DNA of 64,000 bases from Nomia melanderi. Lineage: Eukaryota > Arthropoda > Insecta > Hymenoptera > Halictidae. Under the pieces are notes generated by a model. It saw only the letters and a program-made list of their open reading frames with translations, was not told the DNA's origin and did no database searches. Both the position numbers and the translations under genes were made by a program. Location of the stretch: NCBI RefSeq assembly GCF_051020985.1, contig NC_135001.1, forward strand, positions 11,091,896-11,155,895, read 5' to 3'. Below, in pieces: positions 38,708-51,880 of the stretch (positions are counted from its first letter, which is position 1; each line of letters begins with the position of its first letter).

Positions 38708-38949
38708 TTTGAAACTTCGTTAATTATAATTTATACTACTTTGATGAGGTTATTTGGAACATTGTTAATTCTAATTTATATCTTTTGATAAGATTATTTG
38801 AAGCTCCGGTAATTGTAATTTATATTATTTGATCAAGTTATTTGAAGCTTTGTCAATTGTAGTTTATATTTTTTAATGAGATTGTTTAGAACTTTATCGA
38901 TTATCATTTGTATTTTTTTTTAAGATTATTTAAAACTTTATTGATCGTG
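38708..38949 (+). repeat. Minisatellite, 44-bp unit, about 5.5 copies
   Basis: Units start at 38708, 38753, 38797, 38841, 38885 and 38929 (partial). Each follows the pattern TTTGAAGCTTTGTTAATTG, then AATTTATAT and a T-rich part ending GATTA. Five units are 44 or 45 bp long. Copies differ by about 15-30%, so the array is old. It directly follows a GC-rich patch. Confidence 0.8.
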
Positions 38950-39189
38950 CAAGGTATAATGTATCAACACACGAACCATTGAAACGAAATAATTGTGTCC
39001 CTTAATTCATACAAGATGTTTCTTCGTGTCAGTTGCAAAATATATCATCGATTTAATCGGAAAATAATGAATATTTATAATGAAAAATATTGTCGAGTGC
39101 AAAGACTCATCAGACTTATTTCAGACCACCAATAATTCGCGGGAGAATGAAGAGATTTTCTATTCACTTCGAAGATAAGAACATTGAGA

Positions 39190-40010
39190 ATGTTAAAATA
39201 GTCTTTTTAAGTTACCTGGAAACAAAAGGATAAGAAGGATCAGCAGACAAGGGAAAGGAAATAAAGTTTACGATAATATTGAAAGGAATTAAGGAAATTA
39301 TAGAGTAAGAGAGATGAAGCCACAGAAACAGATGTAAAATAATACGTGGGGAACAGCCGAGGAAGACAGAAAATGAGGCGAGGGGGAGATGAAAGAAGAG
39401 ACGAAAGTGAAAGAGATTGTATGAGGGTAAACAGAACCAAAAAATATTGAAACAGGCATTTAAGAACATACAGAGAAGGCTAATAGATATAATATAATAT
39501 AAATCTGAATATTGAAAACAAATAAGTGAATGAATATCGACGAAGAAAACAGATTATTAAGAGTGATTAAAGAGAGGTTGGAAATAGAGAATAAAGAAGG
39601 GAGAAAATATTTATGAAGAACTGAAAAAGAAGAGACAGCGGTAGAACGTAATGAAAGATGCGTTTCACTGGAGAGGAAGGGCATAAAATAGTAACAGTAC
39701 AGTTGGCGACAGTCAAGTACAGGTAAATAAATGGTTATGAAAGGGGCGAAGAGGTTAAAAAGAAGATTAGAGAGAATAGAAAATAACTGGACACGAAGGC
39801 ACATACAGATGGCAGAGGAAAGTAGGAGGTAAAGAAAGCAAGCAGAAATAATATGTTGAAGAATATTCATGAGAAAAGAGTAGTGAAAATAAGACGAGGA
39901 AGAACCATTGAAACCTGCAAAAAAATGATATAACAAGAAAGAGAAAAGATATACGAAGAAAAGAAATGAAGAATTGAATAAAAGAGAGAGAGAGAGAAAA
40001 CAAAGTAAAA
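39190..40010 (+). repeat. Long purine-rich tract, about 820 bp
   Basis: The + strand is strongly A+G biased for about 820 bases, ending in a GAGAGAGAGAGA run at about 39985. The long - strand open frames here (for example 40083-39460) translate to Phe/Leu/Ser-rich low-complexity peptide and are rejected as genes. Confidence 0.75.
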
Positions 40011-40504
40011 TCAATGGCTGTTTAAAAACTGATGTCAATCGAAGTATTTTTGTTGATTTTAAAATATGAAATACGCTTGGCAATCAAACTTATATAGTTC
40101 TAATTTGAAGTGTTACAAAAATACAAGTTAGAAAAGTATAATAAATGTGATTCTTTTTATTGATGGGAGATACCAATGAAAATTAACTGTATCTAAAACG
40201 CAAGTAACAAGAGTTTAAAAAGAATTCGAAAAAGAATTTCATTTCAGTTTTAAAAGAATTTAACATACGAATATAGCAATGTATCTATTGCAGTTTAAAT
40301 ATCCCATAACTGTGCGAATTAGTTTCGTTTTACAAGTGAATGCTGCCACTTTACTGCATTTCCGATAACCCGACGTTCGGATCGTTACAATTGTTGATCG
40401 CGCGGAAAAAGCTTAATGGACTCAAAGTTTTTGAGACACAAACCCACTACAGTAAGCTTCAGCAATTTCATAATTAGGGTTTTGCGAAGGATGTCCTTTT
40501 ACAG

Positions 40505-40858
40505 AATGGCAAAAAGTGGCGTGAACGGCCAGAAGACGTTGCGAGGAAGGATTGTGGTCACTTTTCCATGATTTTGCCGGCGGTGAAAAAAGGAACGCAA
40601 GCAGGGCACTTAGTGCGCTTAGAAACCGGAATCGGTTTCCGTAATTTTCAGCATGCCAGTACGGACAGCGATAATCAATCTTACGGTGATTCGACGCAGC
40701 TGGCTAGTAAAGAACAAGAGTGGGATGTCCTTCGGTGGAAAATGGAAGTTAAGGGAATCGATTTTATCAAACAATTACCACTGATTACTTTGTCTTATGA
40801 AGAAACAACGAATTCATCAAACAAAATACAAATTACGAACTATACAAACAAGATTTGA
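40505..40858 (+). CDS. Candidate terminal exon, unknown protein
   Basis: A strong acceptor (TGTCCTTTTACAG) at 40504 opens a frame that runs 117 codons to TGA at 40856-40858. It includes NGKKWRERPEDVARKDCGHF, a later SKEQEWDVLRWKMEVK and a polar Asn/Thr-rich tail. An ATG lies at 40568. Composition is fairly protein-like and the frame is more GC-rich than its flanks. I do not recognise it, no upstream exon was found, and it could be a chance frame or a decayed transposon exon. Confidence 0.3.
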   Translation, partial: NGKKWRERPEDVARKDCGHFSMILPAVKKGTQAGHLVRLETGIGFRNFQHASTDSDNQSYGDSTQLASKEQEWDVLRWKMEVKGIDFIKQLPLITLSYEETTNSSNKIQITNYTNKI

Positions 40859-42724
40859 AATATTCAGAGTCTCAGGATTCGAACCTTGTTCAGACAATTC
40901 TTTTTTCATATCTTTGAACCGTTAATATCATCGATTCTGCGATATAAAATATTTAAATTTCTGATATCCTTGTTATGAAGAATGTTTCGATGTTGAAAAT
41001 GTATTTTATTAGGAACATCGATGTTTAATAATATATTCTGTAATGTCTAGAGCAGCACGCTTTATTCGGACAATGTCCGCGTGAAGACTGCCGTCGCAGG
41101 ACGGCTACAAAAATGTCTCTGCGGACACAAATGAAACACGCGCCAGTCGCGGGCGCGTCGGTCCACCATACATTGTGTACATGTGAATATCCTCCATATT
41201 CGATTACATAGAAATGTAGCTGAGTTTTCGTTGAACTGTCGTTGTATCGTGTAAATAAAAAATGACATTTTAACATTAAATCTACCAAACAAACGAATCG
41301 AATGGCTGGTACTTTCCTCTGCAAATTATAAGAGTATACTTATTGAGTTCTCGATTGATTCTATTTCAATTTAGTTCATAGTTCCTCAGAAACTGAATCA
41401 TTTCTCAGAAGCAAGCGTTAATAATTAAGTACGTGTTGTAATGAGAAACGCGTCGATGAGTTTCATAAACGCTTCAAAAGCGGACACCTTAACTACGGAT
41501 ATCATGAATGCTAATTTTTCAGATGACAATAATTTGTGCGACGCACTCGGTGCGAACCTGGGACTTTTCTGGAGCACACGCTACACTCGATACGAAGCAT
41601 GTATAATGTTCAGGTGCGCACTACGAGCAGCATCATTAATACGTTCCCTTAAATGCGGTCAGGAAGAAAGGAGCTTAAGCGTTTCTGACAAGCTGTAATA
41701 AAAACGCAGCATGTGAAAAGCTGTCAAACCTGGCGGTTACGAAAATCACTGGTTTTACATTCGATGGTAATCGATTCGACGAATTTCTTCATTTTTCATG
41801 GTTGATCTGTGACGATGACATTGGGTATACGTTTAAAATCCCTTCTAAGAACATTGTGACTTTCCACACATTTTATAAACCTTGTTGAGCACCATATTCT
41901 AACGCTAATGTTTATTTTCAACTACAAAATACTGACTTTATCGCGATTTCGTTTGGATGATATATATTTCGAGAAATTTAAGGTTTACGATGAAAGTATT
42001 ATAAAAAAAACAGTACTGCATAATAAAACGAGGAATAAAATGAAGCATCTATCGGAAGATTAAGTCACTTTCATGTAACCATAGTTTTATATTTCTAAAC
42101 AGTCAGTTCATTCCTTTTTCGGATGAAATATTTAAGGTCAAAGCAGAATCTTTCATTGTGAATAGAATAAATAAATAATAGAACGAAATTACAATTATAC
42201 GAAATTAAAATTTGTAAAGAAAGAATTTAAAAAATGCTGTAACTGTAGTTTGAATGCTAATCATTCACTGTTTATATTTGTTCTGGATAAATGGCTGCAG
42301 GCCATTTTGTTACAAAGCATTATCGATGGCGTTGTTTCCGAATCATTGGAGGGGAACCAAACAACGAATAAACATCCATGCAGAACAGATCTGAATTCCT
42401 GCAGGTAAAACCGCGAACAAGTTGCGGTTACGAAAACAGTGTGTGTTTTAAGTCCCAGGAGCAATCAAATATCGCACCTACCGTATTGAACAGCGTTACA
42501 TGTAGAGTTCGTTTTAAATTGTGTTTTAAATTCCGCGCTGTGTTTTTTTTAATTTACCTGGCATTAATAGAGACGACAAAAATTTCTCATTATTTTTTGG
42601 AGAAAATGATATTATTTCATAATATACTGTATCTTTAAGAATCGATAGAACACAAAAATACATTTTTGCACTTGTAACTATTTCTTAAACGAACATTTTA
42701 TTCGCTGCAAACATTAGATTTTAT

Positions 42725-42746
42725 TGTGTGTGTGTGCGTGTGTGTG
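42725..42746 (+). repeat. (GT)n microsatellite
   Basis: A GT run of about 22 bases with a single C interruption. Confidence 0.9.
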
Positions 42747-45731
42747 ACAGTTTATCTATTTCATTATTTCAATTGACTCATTTTACAAAGATTAACCTTT
42801 ATATATATAGAATTTCTATTATTTTGTTTACGTTCTACTTGATTACAATTTTTTTTTAAATTTCAGACTTGTTGGGAAGTGTGGAATATAATATTTAATA
42901 TTTCCAATATTATAAGAAGAATTGATTGCAGTTATTATACTACATTAAAATAGAACTGCACCATCACCTTATAAATAATCAATAATAGTGTCTTTTATCT
43001 ATTCTTCACATAAACAGAAAAACATTAAGTTACTAATCGAAATGTTCAAAGCATTGCTTACAAAATTAACGAAGGGGCCAAAGGGTGATAAATAATGAAT
43101 GATTAAAGAAAATGATAAATAATAATTGATAACATTCTCTTATTTATACAGCATCATTTATATTCAAATTTAGTATTCTGTACATATTATTTGGAACATA
43201 AGAAAATCAGTGCACATAGGAAGGAAAATTTTAACCAATTTCTTTATTAAATAGATCAATATATAAAATTGCTCCTTTGTAAAAACAAAAAATACCTTAT
43301 TAGATCTAGGATGAACTTGAAAATCGAAATTACTTAAGGGAATGACAAGCGAGTATAATAATAACAGCGCAAAAACTCCTAGAACGAAAAGCAAAATGTT
43401 CATGGCGCAAGTCAGTGTAATGGTCCAAGCGTATTATGCACATGCAACAAAGCCCTGAACAGGGATCTTCCCTACAAAGCCACTGATCGGCTTTCCAAGT
43501 GGTACGTGTCAGGGACGCATCAAGGTATCATTTGCCCTTTACATTCGACAGATCCTATTGCAGTTCTTGCTCGAAGGGAATGCCACTCTAAACATTCTAC
43601 GACACCCTTATTAGACGTTCTTAACTGTCTGCGTTTATGGAGTATATATTGTCGTTAAAAAATGTTGATGGCTTATTCGAGAAACAATGAACTTGACTCT
43701 TTAAATAAACAATTTATGCTTGAACTGTTTTATTCATATCATTGAAGGGAGATGATAAAACGACAATCATAAAATTGTATTTTTCTTTTAATAAACCTTA
43801 CTGACTACTTTACAAAACTTTCATATTTTATGTATATCTATTATCGTAACAATAAACAGGACAGTTTCTGTTGAAATTTGAAATATGTAGATCCAAATAA
43901 TTCAACCTTAGATTTTTAATACACAGCCAATTTTTTACTACACGATTAAGAAGAATTGAAAACTTGTATGAAGTAAAGTGTATTTATTTTATTTATCTCT
44001 ATGAAAAAATACTTATTTTCTTCGTCGAATAATTAACGATTTCGTATAGGACTCTGTGCAAATTGGATCGCCAATAAAAGTCCACATCCCGAGGGCTTGC
44101 TATCGATCAATTAAATCAATCAACTAAATTAAAAAGAAAAATTGTTCTGAAAATGCCAGTGATGCGTGGACTCATAAATCAACTTACAGTTTTGACGTAG
44201 CTGTTCTGATTACGACACACGCACACATACGCGCATATAGGATTGCCAGGAGACAGTTTGTAGATGTCAGATGCCTATCAGGTAGCAACCGTTAGCTAGG
44301 CATTCTAACAATCCATTACGTATGAACCCTGGGTTCTTTATTTATACATATATATTCTTGGTTCAGTACTTCCATCGATATTTTTCAGTGCACGTTGACT
44401 TTAATTAATCCAAAAGGTTTTATAATGCTACCTTTGGATCGCAAAGAAGGAATAAGAACTGATTTATTAAGCATTAATCACCAGGCGTCTAAGGAAGTAC
44501 AGATTACTAGCTTTACTTATAATTCCTACTCACTCAGGAAGTCAATACATACCTATGTTTCTACTATTCGAATTGATGTATTTATAAGATCATGTCATTT
44601 CATTCTGCATTTTAAACGCTTGTTCTGCGAACTATTAGTATTAGTATTTACAAGCTTCGTTAGTAAATTATATATATTGAATTGTTATACTTTCAAAAAT
44701 TCTAATCAGAACCTTATATAATTCTCCTAAACTGCATAAAGTACATCAAGTCGCTCTGTATAAACCAAATTTCCAACACATACACAGTCTTTCGAAATAA
44801 ATGAAGTAAACAGTCTTATATACAATAATATTCCAATCATAAAATACGCGCATACATCAAAATCACCCTATGTGGGCGCGGTAACTTATGAAAACTTGTC
44901 GAAATGATATAAAATAATTTTATAAACATATTCCAATATCAATACTCAGAAGATACTCCACACGTCGCCAACATTACCAGAAACCACACAACCCTCGTAT
45001 AACCCGAATACCTTTTTATTTTACATTTTTATATTTCTATAATACAAAATTATATTCTACATCTATATAAATATTCGATAAACAATTTATATTTACATTT
45101 AGATCTTACATCTTTCATACGAATAACCGACCATTTAAGAAATTTACTTATCTTCAACACATTACTCCAAAACACATCTCTAACATACATCCCCGCTGCT
45201 AGGTTCACTATCACCAATAAGATAAGGTAAAAGTGTTTTCCTCTTATAGCCATGCGCAAAGTCGAATCACAGCTCTAGATATTCAACAAATACCCTTATC
45301 CCGAAACTCCATACAGTGTCCCATTTCCCCTTTCACCGCGCGCCGACCGACAAGACAAACCGATCGCTGCGTGAGAACGAGAAACCACCTAAAGGGAGGC
45401 TGGCCGCGTTATTCCGTTACCGATCACGTGCCAAACCGTAGCAGGGTAAACACCAGTGGGGAACCGGTTCCCGAAAAGCTTGTCTGCCCGATCCGCGGAA
45501 GAATAATCGAAAGGAGGCAAGCGCGAGATGAAGCCTCGACCCGGCTAAAATTAGAAGAATGTCCATCCTCCGTCCAAGAAAGCGATCGGTTCGCGCCTTG
45601 TCCGCCCCTGGCTGCTACATTGTGGTTTATTCGACGACCGCCGAGCCAACCGCAGTCGGTACTTACAGAAAGTGTAGAGCGGAGTACGCGCAACAAAGGA
45701 AAAAAGCCCATACGGTGGTAGGAAGACTGAA

Positions 45732-45751
45732 GCCGGCCGGCCGGCCGGCCG
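45732..45751 (+). repeat. (GGCC)n palindromic run
   Basis: Five consecutive GCCG/GGCC units form a 20-bp perfect palindrome inside the GC-rich patch at 45.3-46.0 kb. Confidence 0.9.
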
Positions 45752-46522
45752 TCCCGGCATTCAGCCGCCCAGCCAGACCTGGCCGTACCTGGCGAACAGA
45801 CGCGGCTGGTCAATGAACCGTGGAACACGCGACGCGGCCCCGCTGTACACGCGCGCAACGACACCCGTGTGCGTACACACGCGTGGCGTCCACCTCCGAT
45901 ATCCCGCTCGTTATTACGCACGATACGACCCACTGATGGGCCCCGATCGATGCGGCCGGAATAAACGCGCGATGGCCCTCTCGCGCGGAGGATCCTGCCC
46001 TACCTGAAAATAGGACATCGGTGTAGATAGTATTCGGCGTCTCGGATGACGCCTTTGACCCTTGAGCGGACGCGTCCGTTACTGAAGAATTGCTCGGTTA
46101 TTATTTACAACGTTGATTCCTCGCGGATTTAGATGACCCTGAAATATCTAGTGGAGAACTTGAATCTGAACAACTTTTTCCTACACATGTTACCGCCGTT
46201 CGGTCTTAATCTTCTGGATATTCGCGGAAATATGTCCGTGTATGTGGAGTTTTCGTAGCCATTTACGAAAATAGTAACTCTCGTATGACCTTGCTCTTCA
46301 GATGTATTGTTAAGGTGATTGTTCTGTGCACCCAGGACTTTAAACTTTTTGGAAGTGAGTATTGGTTCAGAAATTACGAAGGATTAAAGTTTCACATTGC
46401 GCTGGAAATTATCGTCTTTATTTTCATTTTTTGAGGTTGTGTTCGTTATAATATGTATACTTGAAGTTTATTTAGATAATAGAGATTGGTATTAGTGGGG
46501 TTGGTTTCTTTAAGGAACCTAG

Positions 46523-46539
46523 CCCCCCCCCCCCCCCCC
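46523..46539 (+). repeat. Poly-C run of 17
   Basis: Seventeen consecutive C residues in AT-rich DNA. Its length is prone to sequencing error. Confidence 0.9.
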
Positions 46540-46640
46540 ACTCTGGAAAAACTAGCTGTATAGAAAAACTAGAAACAATAGATGTGCATGGGCATTTTTA
46601 GCTGATAGTTAGAGATGCGTTGGGGATACTAACGTTTAAT

Positions 46641-46802
46641 GTTAGGACTACTAAACAGTCGAATTAACTTTTTCACATTTTTCTGTGGGAACTATAAGAG
46701 AGTATCTATTGCGTATTGACAAATCAATTATCTTTTCAATAATTGCAAAAAGAAGAAAGCTGGATTGAGTCATTTCGATCTGTCTAGTAGTTCTAGTGTT
46801 AA
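46641..46802. mobile_element. TTAA MITE family C copy
   Basis: It starts TTAGGACTACTAAACAGTCG and ends TAGTAGTTCTAGTGTTAA, an imperfect inverted pair. The interior shares the CTGTGGGAACTATAAGAG segment with the copy at 47628 (CTGTAGGAACTCTAAAAG). Confidence 0.6.
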
Positions 46803-47627
46803 CAATGACCTACAGAGAACCAAGGACAGGACACTTGCCCCGTCTGTGACTTAGTCGAGGATTTTTAGATTAAAGAGTGAAAACAATCGAACTCCGATAG
46901 GATTTTCCCAAACGTCCCCACCGCTCCGACCTTCAGATATTTGTTTGACTTGAAGGTGACAACATCTTCGTGGACGCCTAAATCACCATTACTTTGTAAA
47001 CGTGTATGTATTAGGTTTTTGACATCTTTTCGGTGCCATTTTCGACAAAACTGGATAATCATCAAATTAAAATCAAATTAATGATAGTGTTTAATATGAA
47101 TACGCGTAGACTGTTTTTTAATACAAACTTAAATCAACCTATCGACAGAGACTTATACGTTATATTGTTTCCTTACAAATTAAATATTCAAGTTCGTCTC
47201 CTTATTCAATGATTTTATACGTAATTACCGTCATACTTATAATTCTAAAAAAATTATGGCAGGATTCTTTAGTTATTTTAGGTGAATATTCAGTATGCAA
47301 GACGTACATTTTTTCGAAACATGTTCTTCCGTGCTCGCAATAATCGAAGTACATTCAATGTAACGTTTTACAACGTCTTGTAGCGTTCATTGGATAGGGT
47401 TAATGATAATATAATACGAAAACGTATAGTAGGACGTACAAGCGGATGTAATATAATACGTGCGGCTTTGTGTGTGCCGCATTTAAGTATTCATATATAT
47501 AACTGCTAATAGTCTCATTATACAGTGCTACTTCTGTTTATGGGGCAGATTTACTTCGATTGTTCAGAGACACAAAAAGTACACGACTATATTTTAGTTT
47601 CTATTTTCGCTCACTTTTCAGTGTGTC

Positions 47628-47853
47628 TTGATACTAAAACGGCTGAACAATCAACTTGACTTTTTCAAATGTTTCTGTAGGAACTCTAAAAGTGCAGCTA
47701 TTGCGATATCAATTACCTTATGATTCAGTTTGCGTATTACTAAATCAATTTCTTTAGTAATTTCCCAGAGAAGCATCTATTATCTCCTTAATAATTAAAA
47801 AAGAATAATTCAGGAATGGGTAAATTCGACTCATTTGGTATTTCTAGTGTTAA
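47628..47853. mobile_element. TTAA MITE family C copy
   Basis: It starts TTGATACTAAAACGGCTGAAC and ends GGTATTTCTAGTGTTAA. The same family as 46641-46802, about 1 kb away in the same orientation. Confidence 0.6.
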
Positions 47854-48568
47854 TGTCTGGACTTCGTAGGATTGTTTTCAATCCTTCAGGATGATTACAT
47901 AAACCACTCGCCACTTTCGAGTTGTACGAGCTTTATGTTTCGGATCATTGGTTTAATAAAATATAAAAACGTTAGGAATTCCAAAGTGATTTATACTAAC
48001 ATGTAAATTGTGTTTCAGAATATTTCTACAGATAGATTTAATATGCTAACTATTCAACGCGTTCGCGGTAACATACGCTCAAACCGTACCTGCCCACACC
48101 TATATTTCATAAAAGGCTCAGGACAAGGCTTGTGTTTGATTTACGCCGTTCTTTTGATATAAATAATATATTTGCAAATTTTATACGCCTATTTTATGCA
48201 TTCGTTTGCAAATTGCGAACGTTTTCGTCTGTTAGCACCACTCACGTGTCGCATATTCCATTTTATTTTGACTGAAAGATCGAATAATAGAACTACAATC
48301 TACTATAAAATAGAATATCAGTGTAAAAACTCTATAGGAAAATGGCTTACAAATATTCACCTAAAAGTAATTTTTTTTCTAACTTTCATGAAATATTTTT
48401 AATATTAACTATCATTTCCCTTCTGATACCACATTATTATATCATTAAAATACTAATACTACCACAACGAAGAATTGATTGCAAAAATGATCTCATTTTC
48501 AAACCTTCACCATTGCGCAGCCTTTCTAATGCCACCACTGAAAGGTTCATGAAGCTGTAACGCACGCC

Positions 48569-48819
48569 TTAACCCCTTGCCTTATAATAACGTCTCAGAC
48601 TCGTGATGAACATTTTAAACAGAGTTTAATACATATAAATATTACTCGATTCCTTTGAATTCAAATGACTTATTATTTTTCTAGTATCAATTATTATATT
48701 ATATAGCAAATATATGCATAAAATATGCCTAGAATTTTTCACCTTTTTTCAATAAATTATTAATGACAAACTGTTGTACCAATTACACATAAGAAATATA
48801 TCATAAGGCAAGGGGTTAA
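48569..48819. mobile_element. TTAA MITE with 21-bp inverted ends
   Basis: The ends TTAACCCCTTGCCTTATAATA and, reversed, TTAACCCCTTGCCTTATGATA differ at one or two positions; TTAA borders both. The 250-bp AT-rich interior is non-coding. A left-end-like TTAACTCCTTGCCCTACGA at about 15175 suggests a further decayed copy. Confidence 0.7.
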
Positions 48820-49860
48820 GGGGGTATTTTCATTTGGATTGACAGTTTCTAGCCTTACTTTGGAAATGTTTTCTGTAAAATCTGAATGCTACTTTTTGTT
48901 GATTCTTTACGCATTTATTTACTAACATTTGAACTGTGTCATACATTTTTTTTAAAATATCCCTTGGCACAGATATTTTTGAAGATATACACTTTAAGAA
49001 AATGCAATCAAAAATAATGATGATGAAAATACCCCTTAACGTTATAACACTTGCAAATGCGAACAACTCGCGCACGCCCGCTTTAAACAGACTCAATTAT
49101 AATATACAAAATTATAGAAGTCTAAAAACTCTCATCCTAGTACAATAGCCTCAGTGTGAAATGGAAAAGTCCGATGACGCATGACTATTCCCTGCGGTTG
49201 TTCCTTTAGTTCCTGTCCACTGGGAAGTGTATGCACGTCCACGCGCTTCGAAGAGCAACGTCCGTTCTCTTCGTTTGAGCGATAACGCTGTCGTGACCCC
49301 CGATGTTACACGTACGTTTATTCGTGTGCGTGCGAGAGTTGCGGGAAACCACGCGGGTTATCTTTCTAACCCTCTTGGGGTTGTAGAGTCTAGGTTTAGT
49401 TTGAGTACTCGTCGTAGAACGCGATTTACTCGTGACTGTCATTGCCTGCTAAATTAACACATTCGAGGTAGATAAAACAGCAATGAATTTGAATTTATAG
49501 TATCGACTTAGGAACTACAGTCCAGTTGGGAGATTACTTGATACTAGCCAAACGCTACAGGAGCAAGAGGTGTCTTTCTAGTTTACAGTTTTATAATTTT
49601 GATTGGTTACGTGTAACTGTATTGACGAATAGCAAATTAGCGATCGAAACTATCAGGAATTGGGAAATAAAACCGACAGAAAGCTGAGTAAACAAAAATG
49701 AAAACTGCTCTCCTTGAAAGTTACAGTATTAATAGAACTTTGAGTGTTTTGTATAATATTACTTACGCTTTCATAAGAGAAACAAATGGCATTAGAATTA
49801 ATTAATTATTAATGATTTAGTACCGTATTTCTTAAGATATACTATTATATAGTTACCTAC

Positions 49861-50111
49861 TTAACCAATTAAGTGTGGAGTTTAGTTTGAAAAATCTTTC
49901 ATTGTGCGCACAATAAAATCAAATAATAAAGTGTATACTCGTGAAACGCAGGACAAATGCATCTGTAATATGTTCTACCGAAAAACTATAGTGAAATGAA
50001 GAAGAATTACATTTTTATCTGAAAAAATAGGGTTGATCATTGAAGAAATTAGTAGCATTTTGCGTTTTAAGATGGTGTGTATACTCGACGGACGCAGTTA
50101 ACTACGTAGTT
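49861..50111. mobile_element. TTAA MITE family B, copy 2
   Basis: The left end TTAACCAATTAAGTGTGG is followed by sequence parallel to 19675-19912 throughout (ACTCGTGAAACGCAGGACA, GAAGAATTACATTTTTATCTG) and ends GCAGTTAACTACGTAGTT. Same orientation as copy 1. Confidence 0.65.
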
Positions 50112-50432
50112 GAGTTATTAAATAATTTTATTCCACATCAATTTTCTTATTATAACTGTTTTCAAGCAACTTGGAAGCTCTGGTCACCGGTGACCACTGT
50201 GGCAGTCGACGTGTTATAAGAGTATCATGTTACAGGAAGGTTGTCGGAATTTTTGTACCGTGTTATAAGGAGGCTAACCGCATAACCCATTTGAAACGAA
50301 TTACACATCAGACATGTAACGGAGTACCTAGCCAAAAAGATCAATCACACAGCATGCGTCTACTGATCATGAATTTCTATTATAAGTTACTAGTGGAAAA
50401 CTGGCTTACTTCACTAGTTAATAGTAAAATTT

Positions 50433-50657
50433 TTGACACTAAAACTACGTACCAGTCAAAACGACTGGTTCCGATTTTTTTGTTCCGCAATTATTGATAT
50501 CTTAAAAGCATTGAATACACGAAATGATCTTGAAAAAAAACAGTTCCACTTGATTACTATTATCGAGTGTCTGTAGAAACTGAAAATAATCTGTTGTCAC
50601 AATTTTTATAGAAATTACATATGCATCGTATCAAATGCTCAGTAGTTCTAGTGTTAA
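50433..50657. mobile_element. TTAA MITE family C copy
   Basis: It starts TTGACACTAAAACTACGTAC and ends AGTAGTTCTAGTGTTAA, giving 12-14-bp inverted ends with a TTAA on the right and TTGA on the left. The interior matches 2860-3095. Just inside the left end, CCAGTC and GACTGG form a short hairpin. Confidence 0.6.
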
Positions 50658-51880
50658 AGCTGTGGAAAAATGAAAACTTGCATCGTTTTCGAGTCAAGAC
50701 CTCAAAAGGAATAACCTACAATCAGCATAATTATATTAGACTTGGAATACGAAGCTTATAACAATAATAATAAATAAAATAAATATAAAACATTGAATTC
50801 CACCGCTGTAAGTTACTTCAATTCATTTCTCTAGAAATATAATACAAGTTTACACCCAACAACATTGAAAATAAATCGAGTGAGAAGGATTGAAAGAATC
50901 CTGATCTCGAATAAACGTGTTTGCTGCTCGACGAAACACCCTAGCTTCAAAAGCCAGCGCGCGATAGTTGACTCATCTTGGTTGTCTACGGGACGTTCTA
51001 TCGACTCGGCTTGAGCAGCGTTCAGGGTCACCGGAGGCCTAGAACAGTGAAAGCAAGGAGATGCGCGCCACGATAAATAGAGGGAACGACGGAGTTCAAC
51101 ATCCTGAATAAATATATCATAAATCACGTGTAATGCATTATGCCGGCGCGCAGCGTCGCAGTATTATTGCCTGGCTCCGGCCGTGCACTGTTTTCGCCGA
51201 ATAGAGGCGACGGAAAAGGAGAATTAATTTTCCTGATTGAATAGCGGCGAACGAACGACGAGGAAGCGGAAGTAACGACGTCGCCGAGAGAAATGGAAAC
51301 GTGTAATATACGCGGCAGCAACGGCCATGAATGTGACGTTTACTGCATATTGTCATGCTCCGCACATTTTTTGCTACCGCGGTTAATCACGTAACCGCCG
51401 CCTCGGTTCGTGTAATTCTTTTTTCACTGGATCGGGCATGCTTCTTCTCACTTCCTTTCCGTTCGGTCGATGAACATTATCGAGGCGAGATTTATATGTC
51501 TGTAGAGCTCCTGGGCTTGTCCCACGAAAATCGTTGTAACGTGAAATGATTTGTATGAAAACTGAAAGAATATTTTTATCAATTATGTTATACGGTTATG
51601 TAATATGTTGCAATGCATATAAATATGTAATTTGTTTTAATAGTTTGATTGATACATTGATTATTCGTGTATATCTTCTTCTTAATGGTCTTTCAGGTTA
51701 TGTGTTTACGAATTAATGAAAATATAAGCTACAAAATATTCTGAAATGAACGATCGTACGAATCACTTCACTTGTAATTATTAAAAGTACGTATAAAATA
51801 ACTAGAACACCATTTTCTGCGTTTGTAACGGCGGTGTTACACGGTAAATAAAATTTTCATTCTAACTTAATTTATTCCAG

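Larger units (their letters stand above)
40859..46640. other. No gene recognised; GC-rich at 45.3-46.0 kb
   Basis: AT-rich up to about 45.2 kb, then a 700-bp CpG-rich patch with the GGCC palindrome. This patch is the nearest large promoter-like region upstream of the Diego exons, but no ankyrin-coding exon was found in it. Confidence 0.4.

Noticed and set aside
39460..40083. 207-codon - strand open frame
   Set aside because: It lies in the purine-rich tract; the peptide is low-complexity Phe/Leu/Ser with no motif.
40875..40885. Perfect tRNA B box (GGTTCGAATCC) on the - strand
   Set aside because: No A box at the right distance, and no T-stem or acceptor pairing, so it is a chance match.
44395..44721. 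108-codon + strand frame
   Set aside because: It starts with TTG, is AT-rich and lacks splice sites or recognisable motifs.
45424..45933. 169-codon - strand open frame
   Set aside because: GC-rich composition explains it; the opposite strand has an equally long frame and neither resembles a known protein.
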